In this document: positions 50,396 to 61,433 of the stretch, in pieces | Numbering within the stretch: the stretch's first letter is position 1 | Layout: each line of letters opens with the position of its first letter | NCBI GenBank assembly: GCA_936450465.1 | Contig: OW388302.1 | Coordinates: forward strand, 62,595,826 to 62,659,825 | Direction of reading: 5' to 3' | DNA from: Gibbula magus | Lineage: Eukaryota; Mollusca; Gastropoda; Trochida; Trochidae | DNA length: 64,000 bases | The notes under the pieces: model-generated | What the model was told of the DNA's origin: nothing | What the model saw: the letters and a program-made list of their open reading frames with translations, nothing else | Databases searched by the model: none | Program-made: the position numbers and the translations under genes

Positions 50396-50663
50396 AGAGT
50401 CAGGCAACTATCGCCAGCACTGACTGTACCAACAGCATAGCACACAACTTGGGGCCTCGAAAATATAGAAGAATTTCTCCCGTCGATGGCAGTCACACTT
50501 TCAAAATCTCTGTCAATCACTATCAACCCATCTTTTTCAATCACTACCTTAAAGACACAGATAGAGACTTTCAACTTGATCATGAACTCCAACATTGATT
50601 ATACGTGGAGCAACCGCTATATCACTATACGGGATGAATGGCGATGATGATGAGTGGTGGCTA
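50396..50663 (+). other. Intron 3 segment, unassigned
   Basis: The minus-strand frame (about 50290-50595) reads into ordinary-looking peptide but starts in the CAT repeat and has no recognised domain. Confidence 0.35.
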
Positions 50664-50671
50664 TTGGTTGC

Positions 50672-51059
50672 CATCCTCGGTTACCCATTGTTTTATATAT
50701 GCTCCGTTACTTTCCACTATATCACCCATGGGAAACCTTATCAGGGGAATCTGTCTCAAATTACCCGCCCTTGGCCAGCGTGACGAAGTCAGTAACCAAA
50801 TAAAGTGCTCAATGGGATAAGACGGAAATGGTCAAGGGAGAAAACCGGTGACGGATGGCTAACACAATGACCTCGCTTGCTTTGAAACGAAGTGATATGA
50901 GATGTCATTGGCTCGCAGGTCCAAGCTGCGTAGCAGTTTGATTGGCTCACGCCGGCCAATGGCGGGTAATTTGAGAACAGATTTTCCTGATAATTTTTCC
51001 CATGGGTTATACAGTGGAGAGTAACGGAGCCTATATAAAACCCTGGGTAACCGAGGATG
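50672..51059. mobile_element. 388-bp foldback with 8-bp target duplication, in intron 3
   Basis: The arms are about 115 bp (50672-50787 and 50944-51059), starting CATCCTCGGTTACCCA and ending with the inverse TGGGTAACCGAGGATG. Exact TTGGTTGC duplications lie at 50664-50671 and 51060-51067. An 8-bp duplication fits hAT or Mutator-type elements. It has no transposase and is inserted beside GAT repeats. Confidence 0.9.
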
Positions 51060-51067
51060 TTGGTTGC

Positions 51068-51303
51068 ATGATGTTAAGCTAATGCTGACGATGACTATGA
51101 TAAAAACTACAACGACAATGACGATGACGATGGCGACGGCGAGGATGATTAGGAGGGCTGATGATTGAAACATGATAGTGATTGGAAATATAATGAGAAA
51201 GTTGTTGATGATGAAAATGGTGATGACAATGGCGACGACGATGATGATACTTGAAGAACATTATTTATTTCAATAATATGTATTAATTCGTACTTTCATA
51301 CAG
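51068..51303. other. Intron 3 end, GAT-rich
   Basis: Short GATGAC/GACGAT runs continue to about 51250, and then a TTTCATACAG acceptor leads into exon 4. Confidence 0.6.
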
Positions 51304-51411
51304 TTAATAATCAGTGTTCAGCCAGCCCCTGTCAGTATGGACACTGCCAGGTGACGTCCGACAGCTACACGTGTATATGTAACCAGTTCTCAATTGGCCC
51401 AAACTGTCATC
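51304..51411 (+). CDS. EGF/Ig gene, exon 4: second EGF-like domain
   Basis: The exon is 108 bp, flanked by CATACAG and GTAAGTATT, phase 1-1. It encodes NNQCSASPCQYGHCQVTS, then DSYTCICNQFSIGPNCH. The spacing C-x4-C-x4-C-x8-C-x-C-x8-C is canonical for EGF. Joined to exon 3, the junction codon is TTT (Phe). Its final C plus GT of the next exon makes Arg. Because the exon is in phase 1-1, it could be skipped or duplicated without changing frame. The next intron is 4.4 kb, mostly a tandem array. Confidence 0.9.
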
Positions 51412-53249
51412 GTAAGTATTGGTTTATCTGATATGTTCAATGCATTAGTTTGATAAATTCCCTTTTCTTTCTTAATCAGTAGATTTGGTTCGACATTTCC
51501 ATTTAAATAGATTCTAAAATCCTCAAATTCCCTTCCGACACAACTAGAATAGTTGAATAGAACAGAATTGAATATGTCACAATTTGGAACTCTCTGCCAC
51601 CTATTCTCAACAAATCAAACACTTAATCACCACCTTTCAGGAAAAGATAAATCCTTTTCAGGATAATTATAATAACTTGTATGAGTATACGCGGGAGAAA
51701 ATGCTATTTGAAAACGAGAATATTTTGATCTTTGAAATTTTGAAAATTTGTTTCACATCAGTTTTTTTTTTTACCTTGGTCCAGACCAACCTTTTTACTT
51801 GCTTTACGGATATTTGTTGGCAAAAGGTCTAAATGCAAGAGGGGGAAAAAGATGAGGATCTAGTGTTCATAAAATTGCGCCCGAGAATTTAATAACTTGG
51901 CGAATAAGAAAAAAACAACAAAGAATGTGTGAAAAAAATGCATAAAATAACAAATCTGGTAAAATCAGGGATAACAATCATTTTAATTCAAGTTTATGTG
52001 TGTAACCTGACTAAATGAAGTTTGCTATCAGAGATCATGATCATAAGACCACACTTCTTGGTTTACAGATTTTCTACAGGAATTTGCCATAAGTAGGTAG
52101 TAAAATATTTTAAATAAATTGGACTTTCAAAGTTTCTTTCTCCAAAGTAGCTTTCATTAAAAGTAGGTTGCTAAAAAATATGTCCCGATGCTGTAAAGAG
52201 GTCAAAACATGAGTTGAAATTAGATTTACCGGTAAATTCCACTGAACATATATTATTTAACAGCAATAAAGTTAATCTGTAAAGACACTAATAAACTACC
52301 TATTTTTATTGTGTTATTGATATAGGTTTACATATATCTTTTCTCAGATTAAAAAGATTGAGTTAGATATTAAAATTGATATTAAGCTGACAAAATGTTC
52401 ATCTAAATTGTATGAAATTGTTTTTTTCCCACTTTTAAAAAAACTTGATCTATAATAAACAGTTTAAAATAATTGACTTTTTAATATTTAATTCTGAAAA
52501 AGACATTGATTAATAGTTTGGTAATATTAAAATTAGTGTTTTATTGTAGCAATATCTATATTTATAGTCACCTTGGTTACAACTGAAACTAACTTGTAGA
52601 CATCAACGATATGAAGACGTACCTGAGAATTCTGTTAAGACAATTATTAAATTCTAGTCCAAAATAGGTTCACTTATGCATAATAGTTCATCAAGCCTTT
52701 ACAGTTCTAAATGTAGCTCCTAAAACAATCAGTTATTTTGACTTCCAGACGTTTGTTTTCCAACAGAGTTCATCACTTTCTGGATACTCCCGCCAAAGGG
52801 CTTGACCCATTAAGGAATAGTGGTGACGGGTTGTTTACAACATTTCTCTACCTGTCAGAAATTTCATTTTCATTATACTGATTCAATGATGAATCACCAA
52901 ATAACATTGTTATAGTAATTGCCCCTAATCATGCAGTAAAGTAAGCTCGTTGGCGACATTGAAAAAGTTATTTTTTAAGTTTGGACATAATTCACCTATC
53001 ATTCCTCAAGTAAATGTTCGGTCCACTAAAAATAACTTCATCAATTTATTTGTTAAGTGAGCATGGAGAGATTTATGAAGGAGTGTTTACAAGCAGAGTA
53101 GGCCTAAATCTAATCAGTACAATTTTACCTGTGCTATCGGCTATTTTAGGAAACATTTTATTTTGAGCGTGATTCTTGAAAGGGTCCAACGAAAGTATTT
53201 CAAAACTTTGATTTCGGTTGATTTCTAATAAATCACCTATATTACTATC
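51412..53249 (+). other. Intron 4, left part
   Basis: AT-rich with homopolymer runs. No element or exon was recognised; the 82-residue frame at 51584 lacks domain features. Confidence 0.5.
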
Positions 53250-55240
53250 AATTTCACTATTGCTTTCTGCATCCCAATCACTGTCACTGTTATCATTACT
53301 GTCATAATCACGGTAGTATCACTATTACTTTCACTGTCATAATAATAATGATTATCACTGCCACTCTCATTATCATTATCACTGTTATCACTATCAATAC
53401 CACAATCATTATCTCTGTTATCACTATCATTATCACTGTTATCACTATCATTATCACTATCATTATCTCTGTTATCACTATCATTATCACTGTTATCACT
53501 ATCATTATCACTATCTTTATCTCTGTTATCACTATCATTGTCACTATCATTATCTCTATTATCACTATCATTATCACTGTTATCACTATCATTATCACTA
53601 TCATTATCTCTGTTATCACTATCATTATCCCGTTATCATTATCATTATCACTATCATTATCTCTGTTATCACTATCATTATCACTGTTATCACTATCAAT
53701 ATCACTATCATTATCTCTGTTATCACTATCATTATCACTGTTATCACTATCATTATCACTATCATAATCTCTGTTATCACTATCATTATCACTGTTATCA
53801 CTATCATTATCACTGTTATCACTGTTATCACTATTATTATCACTGTTATCACTATCATTATCACTGTTATCACTATCATTATCACTATCATTATCTCTGT
53901 TATCACTATCATTATCCCGTTATCATTATCATTATCACTATCATTATCTCTGTTATCACTATCATTATCACTGTTATCACTATCAATATCACTATCATTA
54001 TCTCTGTTATCACTATCATTATCACTGTTATCACTATCATTATCACTATCATAATCTCTGTTATCACTATCATTATCACTGTTATCACTATTATTATCAC
54101 TGTTATCACTATCATTATCACTGTTATCACTATCATTATCACTATCATTATCTCTGTTATCACTATCATTATCCCGTTATCACTATCATTATCACTATCA
54201 TTATCTCTGTTATCACTATCATTATCACTGTTATCACTATCATTATCTCTGTTATCACTATCATTATCACTGTTATCACTATCATTATCACTATCATTAT
54301 CTCTGTTATCACTATCATTATCCCGTTATCACTATCATTATCACTATCATTATCTCTGTTATCACTATCATTATCACTGTTATCACTATCATTATCACTA
54401 TCATTATCTCTGTTATCACTATCATTATCACTGTTATCACTATCATTATCACTATCATTATCTCTGTTATCACTATAATTATCACTGTTATCACTATCAT
54501 TATCACTGTTATCACTATCATTATCACTGTTATCACTATCATTATCTCTGTTAGCACTATCATTATCACTATCATTATCTCTGTTATCACTATCATTATC
54601 ACTGTTATCACTATCATTATCACTATCATTATACCTGTTATCACTATAATTATCACTGTTATCACTATCATTATCACTGTTATCACTATCATTATCTCTG
54701 TTATCACTATCATTATCACTGTTATCACTATCATTATCACTATCATTATCTCTGTTATCACTATCATTATCCCGTTATCACTATCATTATCACTATCATT
54801 ATCTCTGTTATCACTATCATTATCACTGTTATCACTATCATTATCACTATCATTATCTCTGTTATCACTATCATTATCACTGTTATCACTATCATTATTA
54901 CTATCATTATCTCTGTTATCACTATAATTATCACTGTTATCACTATCATTATCACTGTTATCACTATCATTATCACTGTTATCACTATCATTATCTCTGT
55001 TAGCACTATCATTATCACTATCATTATCTCTGTTATCACTATCATTATCACTGTTATCACTATCATTATCACTATCATTATACCTGTTATCACTATAATT
55101 ATCACTGTTATCACTATCATTATCACTGTTATCACTATCATTATCTCTGTTATCACTATCATTATCACTGTTATTACTATCATTATCTCTGTTAGCACTA
55201 TCATTATCACTGTTATCACTATCATTATCACTGAATTTCC
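53250..55240. repeat. 2-kb pyrimidine-rich tandem array in intron 4
   Basis: The repeats are ATCACTATCATTATC and CTCTGTTATCACTATC in units of 18 and 21 bp. A marker, CATTATCCCGTTATC, recurs near 53625, 53910, 54170, 54320 and 54770 and shows longer duplicated blocks. Frames read as poly-SL, poly-YH or poly-IMIVIT (up to 338 residues) and are artefacts. Scattered TATCACT-like copies continue to about 55660. Confidence 0.95.
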
Positions 55241-55809
55241 AGAAGATCTTCTGGTCTAATGTATACCACCATATGCTCTTCAAAGACCTATTATCACTTT
55301 CATTATCACTGTCTTTACACTACCTCCCGATATCATGTAGATGTGCCCTTTGGGTGTTTGAACTTTTTTATTTAATCATTTTCTGTTTCCATGGCAACAA
55401 TTTCGACTTTGTCTTATAGAAGGGTAATAACTGAAAATGAATTTGGGAAGGGGGAAATATCTGCTTTACGAGTAAAACACATTTTATTTATCACTTTCAT
55501 TATTATATCACTATCATTTTTAATATCACTATAGATCATTATCAATATCATGATCACTGTCAGTATCTCTTTCATTATCATTATAACTGTCACTATTAAT
55601 GTCACTGTCACTATTATATCTTTATCACAGTCATTGTAACTGTCACTTCTTATTATTATCACTTTCAGTTAACAATCACTATCACACTCATTAACACGAC
55701 AATAATCACCATTCTTAGAATTAATATTGTCATGATTGCTGTCATAATTATAATTATAAATATCTCACAATGTGGTTCCATCCACAATAATATATGTTTG
55801 TGACTCCAG
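55241..55809 (+). other. Intron 4, right part
   Basis: A decaying edge of the array, ending in the acceptor TGTTTGTGACTCCAG. Confidence 0.5.
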
Positions 55810-55909
55810 GTCTAGAGGTGCCCCAACTGATAGAGCCTGTACTGGTCTTGTACTCAGAAACTGACAAGTACAAGATAATTTGTCGAGCGGCTGGAGCTCC
55901 ATTACCAAA
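55810..55909 (+). CDS. EGF/Ig gene, exon 5: first half of Ig-like domain 1
   Basis: The exon is 100 bp between GTGACTCCAG and GTAACC, a somewhat weak donor. It enters in phase 1 and leaves in phase 2. It encodes LEVPQLIEPVLVLYSETD then KYKIICRAAGAPLPK. The Cys followed by RAAGAPLP is the B-strand cysteine and turn of I-set/C2 Ig domains (CxAxGxPxP). The second half is in the exon at 58587, and the phase fits. The split inside the Ig domain is common. The product is probably an adhesion molecule or receptor; I cannot name the orthologue. Confidence 0.85.
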
Positions 55910-56029
55910 GTAACCATTTACGTGTTCTTAAAAATACAACCATTTGCTGTTTTCTACACAGAACACTCACTCTAGATACATATTCATCTACAGGGTTTTA
56001 ATATAACAGTTTGCAAAACGTTTGTGAAC

Positions 56030-56264
56030 TTAAAGGGACACCGCGTCGAGAATACAAATCAGATCATGTGTATATCTACCTGTGCTGATTAACATGTCTG
56101 CTAACAAGTCACAGACACCGAATTTCAGGCAATTGACGTAATTGGTAATAAAAATTACTGCATGTAGACAGTAAAGTGAAGCGTAACTCGTCAGCAGACA
56201 CTCTAATCAGCTTAGTGAGATAGATATGAGACTCATTTTTATCCTTGACGCAGTGTCCCTTTAA
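56030..56264. mobile_element. 235-bp MITE in intron 5
   Basis: It starts TTAAAGGGACACCGCGTCGA and ends TTGACGCAGTGTCCCTTTAA. The ends are inverse over about 20 bp with two or three changes. It has no coding capacity. The interior also contains inverse pieces (GCTGATTA and TAATCAGC). Confidence 0.83.
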
Positions 56265-56920
56265 TGAATGTTGAAGTCAATTCTAAATTTATTTCACCAC
56301 AGTGCTTATATAAAAAAAAATGGCACCCAACCCGATTGAAAGTTGAGCATTTGTGGGACATTGGAGCGGAGGTGAGAACAAAGGATCCATCATTTTAGAA
56401 TCGAGAGAAATTGACCCATGCATGACATGAGTAACAGCAGACCCTCCCCCCGAAAGAAGTTGAGTATTTGCGGATTTTGGAACCTTAGTTAACAGTAAGG
56501 AATCCTCAAATTTAGAACCTTCAGAAATTGACCCTTGCATCGCATGATGATTGGCCGGAGATCCCCGTCAGAGAATCAGATGTCTGATGGACAGCCGCAG
56601 ACGACGTGTAGAAAATGGTATCCAAATGTAAGGCGGTTACACCAGATACTGAGTTAGATAAACTGATGTCCAAAAGAACGTATACCAAATATTGTTTGGG
56701 TTGTGAACGGAAATTCATAAAACTTTACAGGAACATGTGAAACCCTAATACCTATTACTTTCTTCCTTTAAAGTTTGTGAAACTGCGAAAACTGTCGCGC
56801 GAACTCGAATTTAAAAAAAAAATGATATGCACGCATACCACAAAATGCACGTGCTGTCAATCAGTATAAAACCAGCAGAAGACACGAGCCATTTTCGCAG
56901 TATGATAAAGCACACGAAAA
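56265..56920 (+). other. Intron 5 segment
   Basis: A local duplication is visible (TTGACCCATGCATGACATGA at 56410 compared with TTGACCCTTGCATCGCATGA at 56529, with similar flanks). The last 100 bp before 56921 (CAGTATAAAACCAGCAGAAG) look like the 5' part of the Tc1-type element that follows. Confidence 0.5.
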
Positions 56921-57655
56921 ATGCCACGCCTAACCGCAAGTCAGAGAGAGAAAGAGAGCCGTAGGAATGAACAAGGCTAGATTGCAAACAGGCCGTCCAT
57001 ACTGGTATTGGAGTTGTGCTTACCCAGCAAAATCGATGTAACAGGCTCCGCTGGGCAAGGCAAGTTCGATGTCGGAAAGGCCTTTTTTCTTATGAGAGCA
57101 GATTCTCTTTGTTCAGAGCTGATGGTCGTCAACGTGTTTACAGACGTGATGGGGAACGGTTAGCTCCAAACTGTGTTCAGGAAGTCCCAGCGTATGGAGG
57201 AGGCGGTGTAATGGTGTGGGAGGAATTTGTGGTGAACTGAAAACGAGGCTAGTCATCATCCATGGCACCCTGAATGCGCAGAGGTCCAGGGGTGAGATTC
57301 TGCAGCCACTTGTCCTCCCGTTCATCAACCAACAGCCCCGTGGCATTGTCTTCCAGCACGACAATGCAGGACCTCACACAGCCAGACTCCCACAGAAATT
57401 TTCTCAACAACATGATTGTGCACGTTTTAGCGTGGCCTGCTTGTTCCCCACACATGCACCCGATCGAACATTTGTGGAACGATCTTGACAGACAGATTAG
57501 AAGCAGACCCCCAGCTACCCGACAATAACTGAAACGGTGTCAGATTCGTGCATAGGATCAGATTCCAGGTGACGTCATTAGACGCCTCACGTCATCCATG
57601 CGCAGACGCATTCTTGCGTGTATCGATGCTCGAGAAGGACACACTCGATATTAAA
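56921..57655 (+). pseudogene. Tc1-like transposase pseudogene in intron 5
   Basis: It starts MPRLTASQREKESRRNEQ, like many Tc1-type proteins, but most of the DNA-binding domain is deleted before RPS and LTQQNRCNRLRWARQVR. Then it reads LFSYESRFSLFRADG (the first catalytic Asp, usually LFSDESRF, is changed to Tyr), GGGGVMVW, GICGELKTRLVIIHGTL, FQHDNAGPHTARL (second Asp) and CSPHMHPIEHLWNDL (Glu block, with SPDMNP altered). Frames change near 57225 and near 57415. With a lost catalytic residue and at least two frameshifts, it is dead. It is unrelated in detail to the 46.3-kb Tc1 remnant. Confidence 0.9.
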
Positions 57656-58006
57656 GCAACATCCAATTACTCTACAGTGTGTAAATTTTGTTGTAAATAA
57701 CCTTCTGTGTACGGATACATTTTGAATCCCATTTTTCAACCCTCAGTGTGTCTCATTCATTTTATTGTTTGGTATCGATGTAATGTGTTTCTGCAGAATC
57801 AAAAGCTCCTATTAAATATTCCAATCATTTTGTTTAACTTGCCTTTGTTGTTTTTTAATTACTTGTCAAAGTGATGGTATACTTTCTATTGGACTGTAGT
57901 TTAATCATTTCGGACTCTGCTCGTAGCTTCAAGGTAAATGTAACGTGAACTACAAGTTCTGGTACATTCCTCCCTGTATCCGCCCCTGTTAACATGTGTG
58001 TTTCAG
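57656..58006 (+). other. Intron 5 segment
   Basis: Probably includes the 3' end of the Tc1-like element, but its terminal repeats could not be paired. There is no other feature. Confidence 0.4.
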
Positions 58007-58225
58007 TACGGGAACAGATCCTTTGCCTTTGCAGCACCAGTTGCTTGGAATGCACTGCCACAATACCTCAGAGATTGTTGTGACTTTCAGAGTTTCAAAA
58101 CACTGCTAAAAACTCATTTGTTCAGAGAAGCCTTTCAACTGAACTGCTGACATTTTCCTCAATTCTGTTTGCGCTTTGAGCATGATCTACATGGAAAACA
58201 GCGCATTACAAATATGTTATGATGA
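58007..58225 (+). pseudogene. 5'-truncated LINE tail (CR1/L2-like)
   Basis: The frame 58007-58150 reads YGNRSFAFAAPVAWNALP, then QYLRDCCDFQSFKTLLKTHL and FREAFQLNC, ending in TGA. This is the C-terminal segment (AAPxxWNxLPxxLR...FKxxLKTxLF) of CR1/L2-type LINE proteins. It is followed by GGAAAACAGCGCATTACAAA and a GATGATGAT tail, a typical 3' end. The truncation is a normal reverse-transcription product. By chance, the 24.45-kb LINE fragment stops where this one begins. Confidence 0.85.
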
Positions 58226-58586
58226 TGATGATCATCATTTATATCATATATGTATGATAATAAATTGTATGATACGAACCTTTGATGAATACCTGTCTAG
58301 GCATTGTCTGATTTATTTCCGATGTTCATTTGTGGAAGCTAGCGATGTAAGTTGGGATCTGTACCACCAGAAGTGGTCATCATCAGAGTCTGTCCGTCCC
58401 CCTATACCTGTAAAGTACATGTCGTTAAAACAACGAGGAATGTTGTGTAGAATATACTGCTTAGACCAGGGTACTATAGTGAGAATTGACTTGTTTATGC
58501 TTTCAGCGGGACACGTACGCTAATGAAAATCTTCCGTGTGACCATTGTTCGAACTATTTTTTATGAAACCTGATCTTGTATTGTAG
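58226..58586 (+). other. Intron 5 end
   Basis: The 115-residue frame from 58176 runs out of the LINE tail and has no domain. The acceptor before exon 6 is TGATCTTGTATTGTAG. Confidence 0.45.
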
Positions 58587-58720
58587 GACATATTTGATCC
58601 AGGACGGTGTAGCGATGGAGCAGTCTTTCAATCACGAAGTTGGCCCTGGCCGATACCAGTGCAAAGCCACTAATGAATACGGCACGGCCCTCTCTGACTA
58701 CATTGTCACCAAGCATATTT
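58587..58720 (+). CDS. EGF/Ig gene, exon 6: second half of Ig-like domain 1
   Basis: The exon is 134 bp between TATTGTAG and a strong donor, GTAAGTACT. It enters in phase 2 and leaves in phase 1. It encodes TYLIQDGVAMEQSFNHEV, then GPGRYQCKATNEYGTALS and DYIVTKHI. GxYxCxAxNxxG is the F-strand signature of Ig domains and supplies the second cysteine; with exon 5 the domain has 33 residues between cysteines, on the short side. The C-strand Trp seems replaced by Leu. The last 40 bp of this exon plus the donor are the parent of the tandem array that fills the next intron. Confidence 0.9.
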
Positions 58721-60640
58721 GTAAGTACTGTTTTCAGATTGGGGTCTGAACTTGGGGTTTTATATTTTGGTTTGATATTGGGGTTTGGGCGGCTCTTTGA
58801 CAACATTGCCAACTTGCATATTGATAAGTACAGTTTATATATTATAGATTTGGGTTTGAGTTTAGGGTTTGAGATTGGGGCTAGAGATTGGGCATTTATA
58901 TAGTGACGACTCATTCTGACAACATTGTCAACAGGCATGTTGGTAATAACAGTTTACTGATTGGCTTTTGAGATTGGGTTTTTAGATTGGGCTTTTGGTT
59001 TTGGTTTGGGTTGGAACAGCTCTCTCTGACAACACTGTAACCTAGAATGTTGGTAAGTGATGTTTTATAGAGTGGGTTTTGAGATTTTGGTTTTGGTTTT
59101 GGTTTTGGTTTTGGTTTTGGTTGGGACGGCTCTCTGACAGTATTGCCAACTGGCATATTGATAAGTACTGTTTATAGATTGTGGTTTGAGATTGGGATTT
59201 GGGTTAGGAAGGCTCTCCCAGACAACATTGTCACCAGGAATTATGATAATAACAGTTTACTGATTGGCGTTTGAGAATCGAATTTTAGTTTTCGGGTTTT
59301 GGTTGAGACGGCTCTCTCTGACAACATTGTAACCTGGCATGTTGGTTAGTACTGTTTACAGATTGGGTTTAAGATTGGGATTTGAGATTGGGGTTATGGT
59401 TTTGGATTGAGTTGGGACGGCTCTCTTTGACAACATTGTCAACAGGCAATTTTGGTAATAACAGTTTACTGGTTGGCGTTTGAGATTGGGTTTTGGTTTG
59501 GGATGGCAATATTGTAACCTGGCATGTTGGTAAGTACAGTTTACAGATTGGGGTTTGTGATTTGGTTTTGAGATTGGGGTTTGGATTTGGGATTGGGTTG
59601 GGACAGCATTGCCAACTGGCATATTGATAAGTACTCTTTATTCATTGGGGTTTGAAATTGGGATTTAGGTTGTCACAGCTCTTTCAGACAACATTGTCCC
59701 CAGGCATGTTGGTAAGTACTGTTTACAGATCGGGGTTTGAGATTGGGGTTCGGGTTGGGACGGCTCTCTCTGACAACATTGTCACCAGGCATGTTGGTTA
59801 GTACTGTTTACAGATCGGGGTTTGAGATTGGGGTTCGGGTTGGGACGGCTCTCTCTGACAACATTGTCACCAGGCATGTTGGTAATTTACAGATTTGGGT
59901 TTGAGATTGGGATTTGAGATTGGGGTTTGGGTTGGGACGGCTCTCTCAGGCAATATTGTAACCAAGCATTTTGGTCTGTACTGTTTTCAGATTTGGGTGT
60001 GAGGTCAAGGTTGGGATTGACATCTCTGATAACAATGTCACCACGCATAAACAGACTGGGGTTTAGGATTGGTATCCGGGGTTTCGGGACAGGCTTTAGA
60101 GTTTGGACAGCGCTATATGACACAATTGGTACCAGGAATATTGTTAACAGATTGGGGATTATGATTGCATTAAGGGACCCTCTCTATCAATATGTTGATC
60201 AGGCTGATGGAACGTATTTAAAATAGATTTGGGCTGTGGATTGGGATAAGGTATTGGGCTCCCTAACAACATTGTCACCAGACATATGCTTGATATACAT
60301 TGTAAACAGGTTTGGAATGAGGATTGGTGTTAGAGGTGGGATAGCCCTTAAATAGATATTCTTATCACAACCAGCTGGTAAGTACTGTAAACAGATTGCG
60401 GTTTGGGATTGGGGTAATGGTTTGGAGAGCGCTAATGACTTCATTATCATCAGACATGTTGATAAGTACTGTGAACAGATTGGGTTTTGGGATTGGAGTG
60501 AGAGTTGGACGGATCTATCTGACTTCATTGTCATCAGGCAAGTGTGTTAGTACTGTGAACAGATTGGGGTTTAGGGTCAGGATTAAGGTTCGGTGGTCTC
60601 CCGCCTCCCTGACTACCTGTCACCAGGCATTATGACAGGA
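58721..60640 (+). repeat. Exon-end/splice-donor-derived tandem array in intron 6
   Basis: About 21 diverged units of 70-115 bp each contain a copy of the exon 6 end (GGCTCTCTCTGACAACATTG, then TCACCAGGCATGTT) followed by the donor (GGTAAGTACTGTTTACAG) and a GGGGTTTGAGATTGGG spacer. The real exon reads GGCCCTCTCTGACTACATTG and TTTGTAAGTACTG. Units 1, 4 and 9 share GCCAACTGGCATATTGATAAG; units 2, 5 and 7 share GGTAATAACAGTTTACTG; units 3, 6 and 8 share GTAACCTGGCATG. This gives a three-unit higher-order period of about 300 bp in the left half. Decay is stronger past 60 kb. Confidence 0.9.
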
Positions 60641-60970
60641 CATGTGAACATATTTTCATCGAATTTTGGCTAAGGGTAGCAACGACAACATTTTGATGTC
60701 AGTTAAACATTGGCTAAAATTCATGGTCATATTAACATGTTCTATTGGAATGAAATGACAACAGCTGAGATATTTGCCGAAACGTCCCCTGGATATATAA
60801 TTTGCTGGAATACGTATATTGTTCGAATGACAAATGTATTGATCATGACACGTGACTCTGAGAAGGACTAAATACTTTTTAAAACACGTTTTATCAACGT
60901 CACTCGAATGTACTCTAACCAAAGACACTATTCTCCCAAAGGGAGGTAACTCAATCTTGTTCCGTTACAG
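60641..60970 (+). other. Intron 6 end
   Basis: Unique sequence ending in the acceptor TTGTTCCGTTACAG. No other feature. Confidence 0.5.
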
Positions 60971-61156
60971 CGTTCCGTTCCAAGCAGGGGAATGAATCGT
61001 CGATGTACGAAGTCGATCCTGGAGATCACGCCATAATGAGCTGCGCACAGCCGACTGGGGAGGTGGATGTGACATACACGTGGTACAGAATACACCTCCC
61101 CCTCAATAGAACCAGAATTGTCAATTCCACTGCGGGCGTCCACGTGGACTTCAGAG
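60971..61156 (+). CDS. EGF/Ig gene, exon 7: first part of Ig-like domain 2
   Basis: The exon is 186 bp between CGTTACAG and GTACTGTA, phase 1-1. It encodes FRSKQGNESSMYEVDPGD, HAIMSCAQPTGEVDVTYTWY and RIHLPLNRTRIVNSTAGV. PGDHAIMSC-x12-W is the B-strand Cys and C-strand Trp of an Ig domain. NES, NRT and NST are potential N-glycosylation sites, which suits an extracellular protein. The F-strand half of this domain should lie downstream, but I could not find an exon with the right phase before the DIRS element at 62.2 kb. Either the gene continues beyond the window or it is broken here. Confidence 0.87.
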
Positions 61157-61433
61157 GTACTGTAAATAGTTACCTACATATGCTTCAAAATACCCATATC
61201 ACTCCGATTTTATACATGTCTTCTTATCGACATATGAACCGATGGCTTGTTGTGCTGATCCATACTGATGATGATTGTTCAGCTGGTGACCGAGGATGAG
61301 TGTATTTCCTTGACCGTGACCTTGACACGGCCAACCTAACATTTAGCTGGTTGTGCATGTTATGCGAAGACAAACTAGTCTAAATTAGTCAACATGTATT
61401 GACAGCGACCTGGGTAAAGCTACGTATTTCAGT
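61157..61433 (+). other. Intron or 3' region, unassigned
   Basis: No exon consistent with an Ig F-strand was recognised. Confidence 0.4.

Noticed and set aside
53308..55283. Frames up to 338 codons reading SLSLSL, YHYHYH or IMIVIT
   Set aside because: Low-complexity translation of the pyrimidine-rich array inside an intron.
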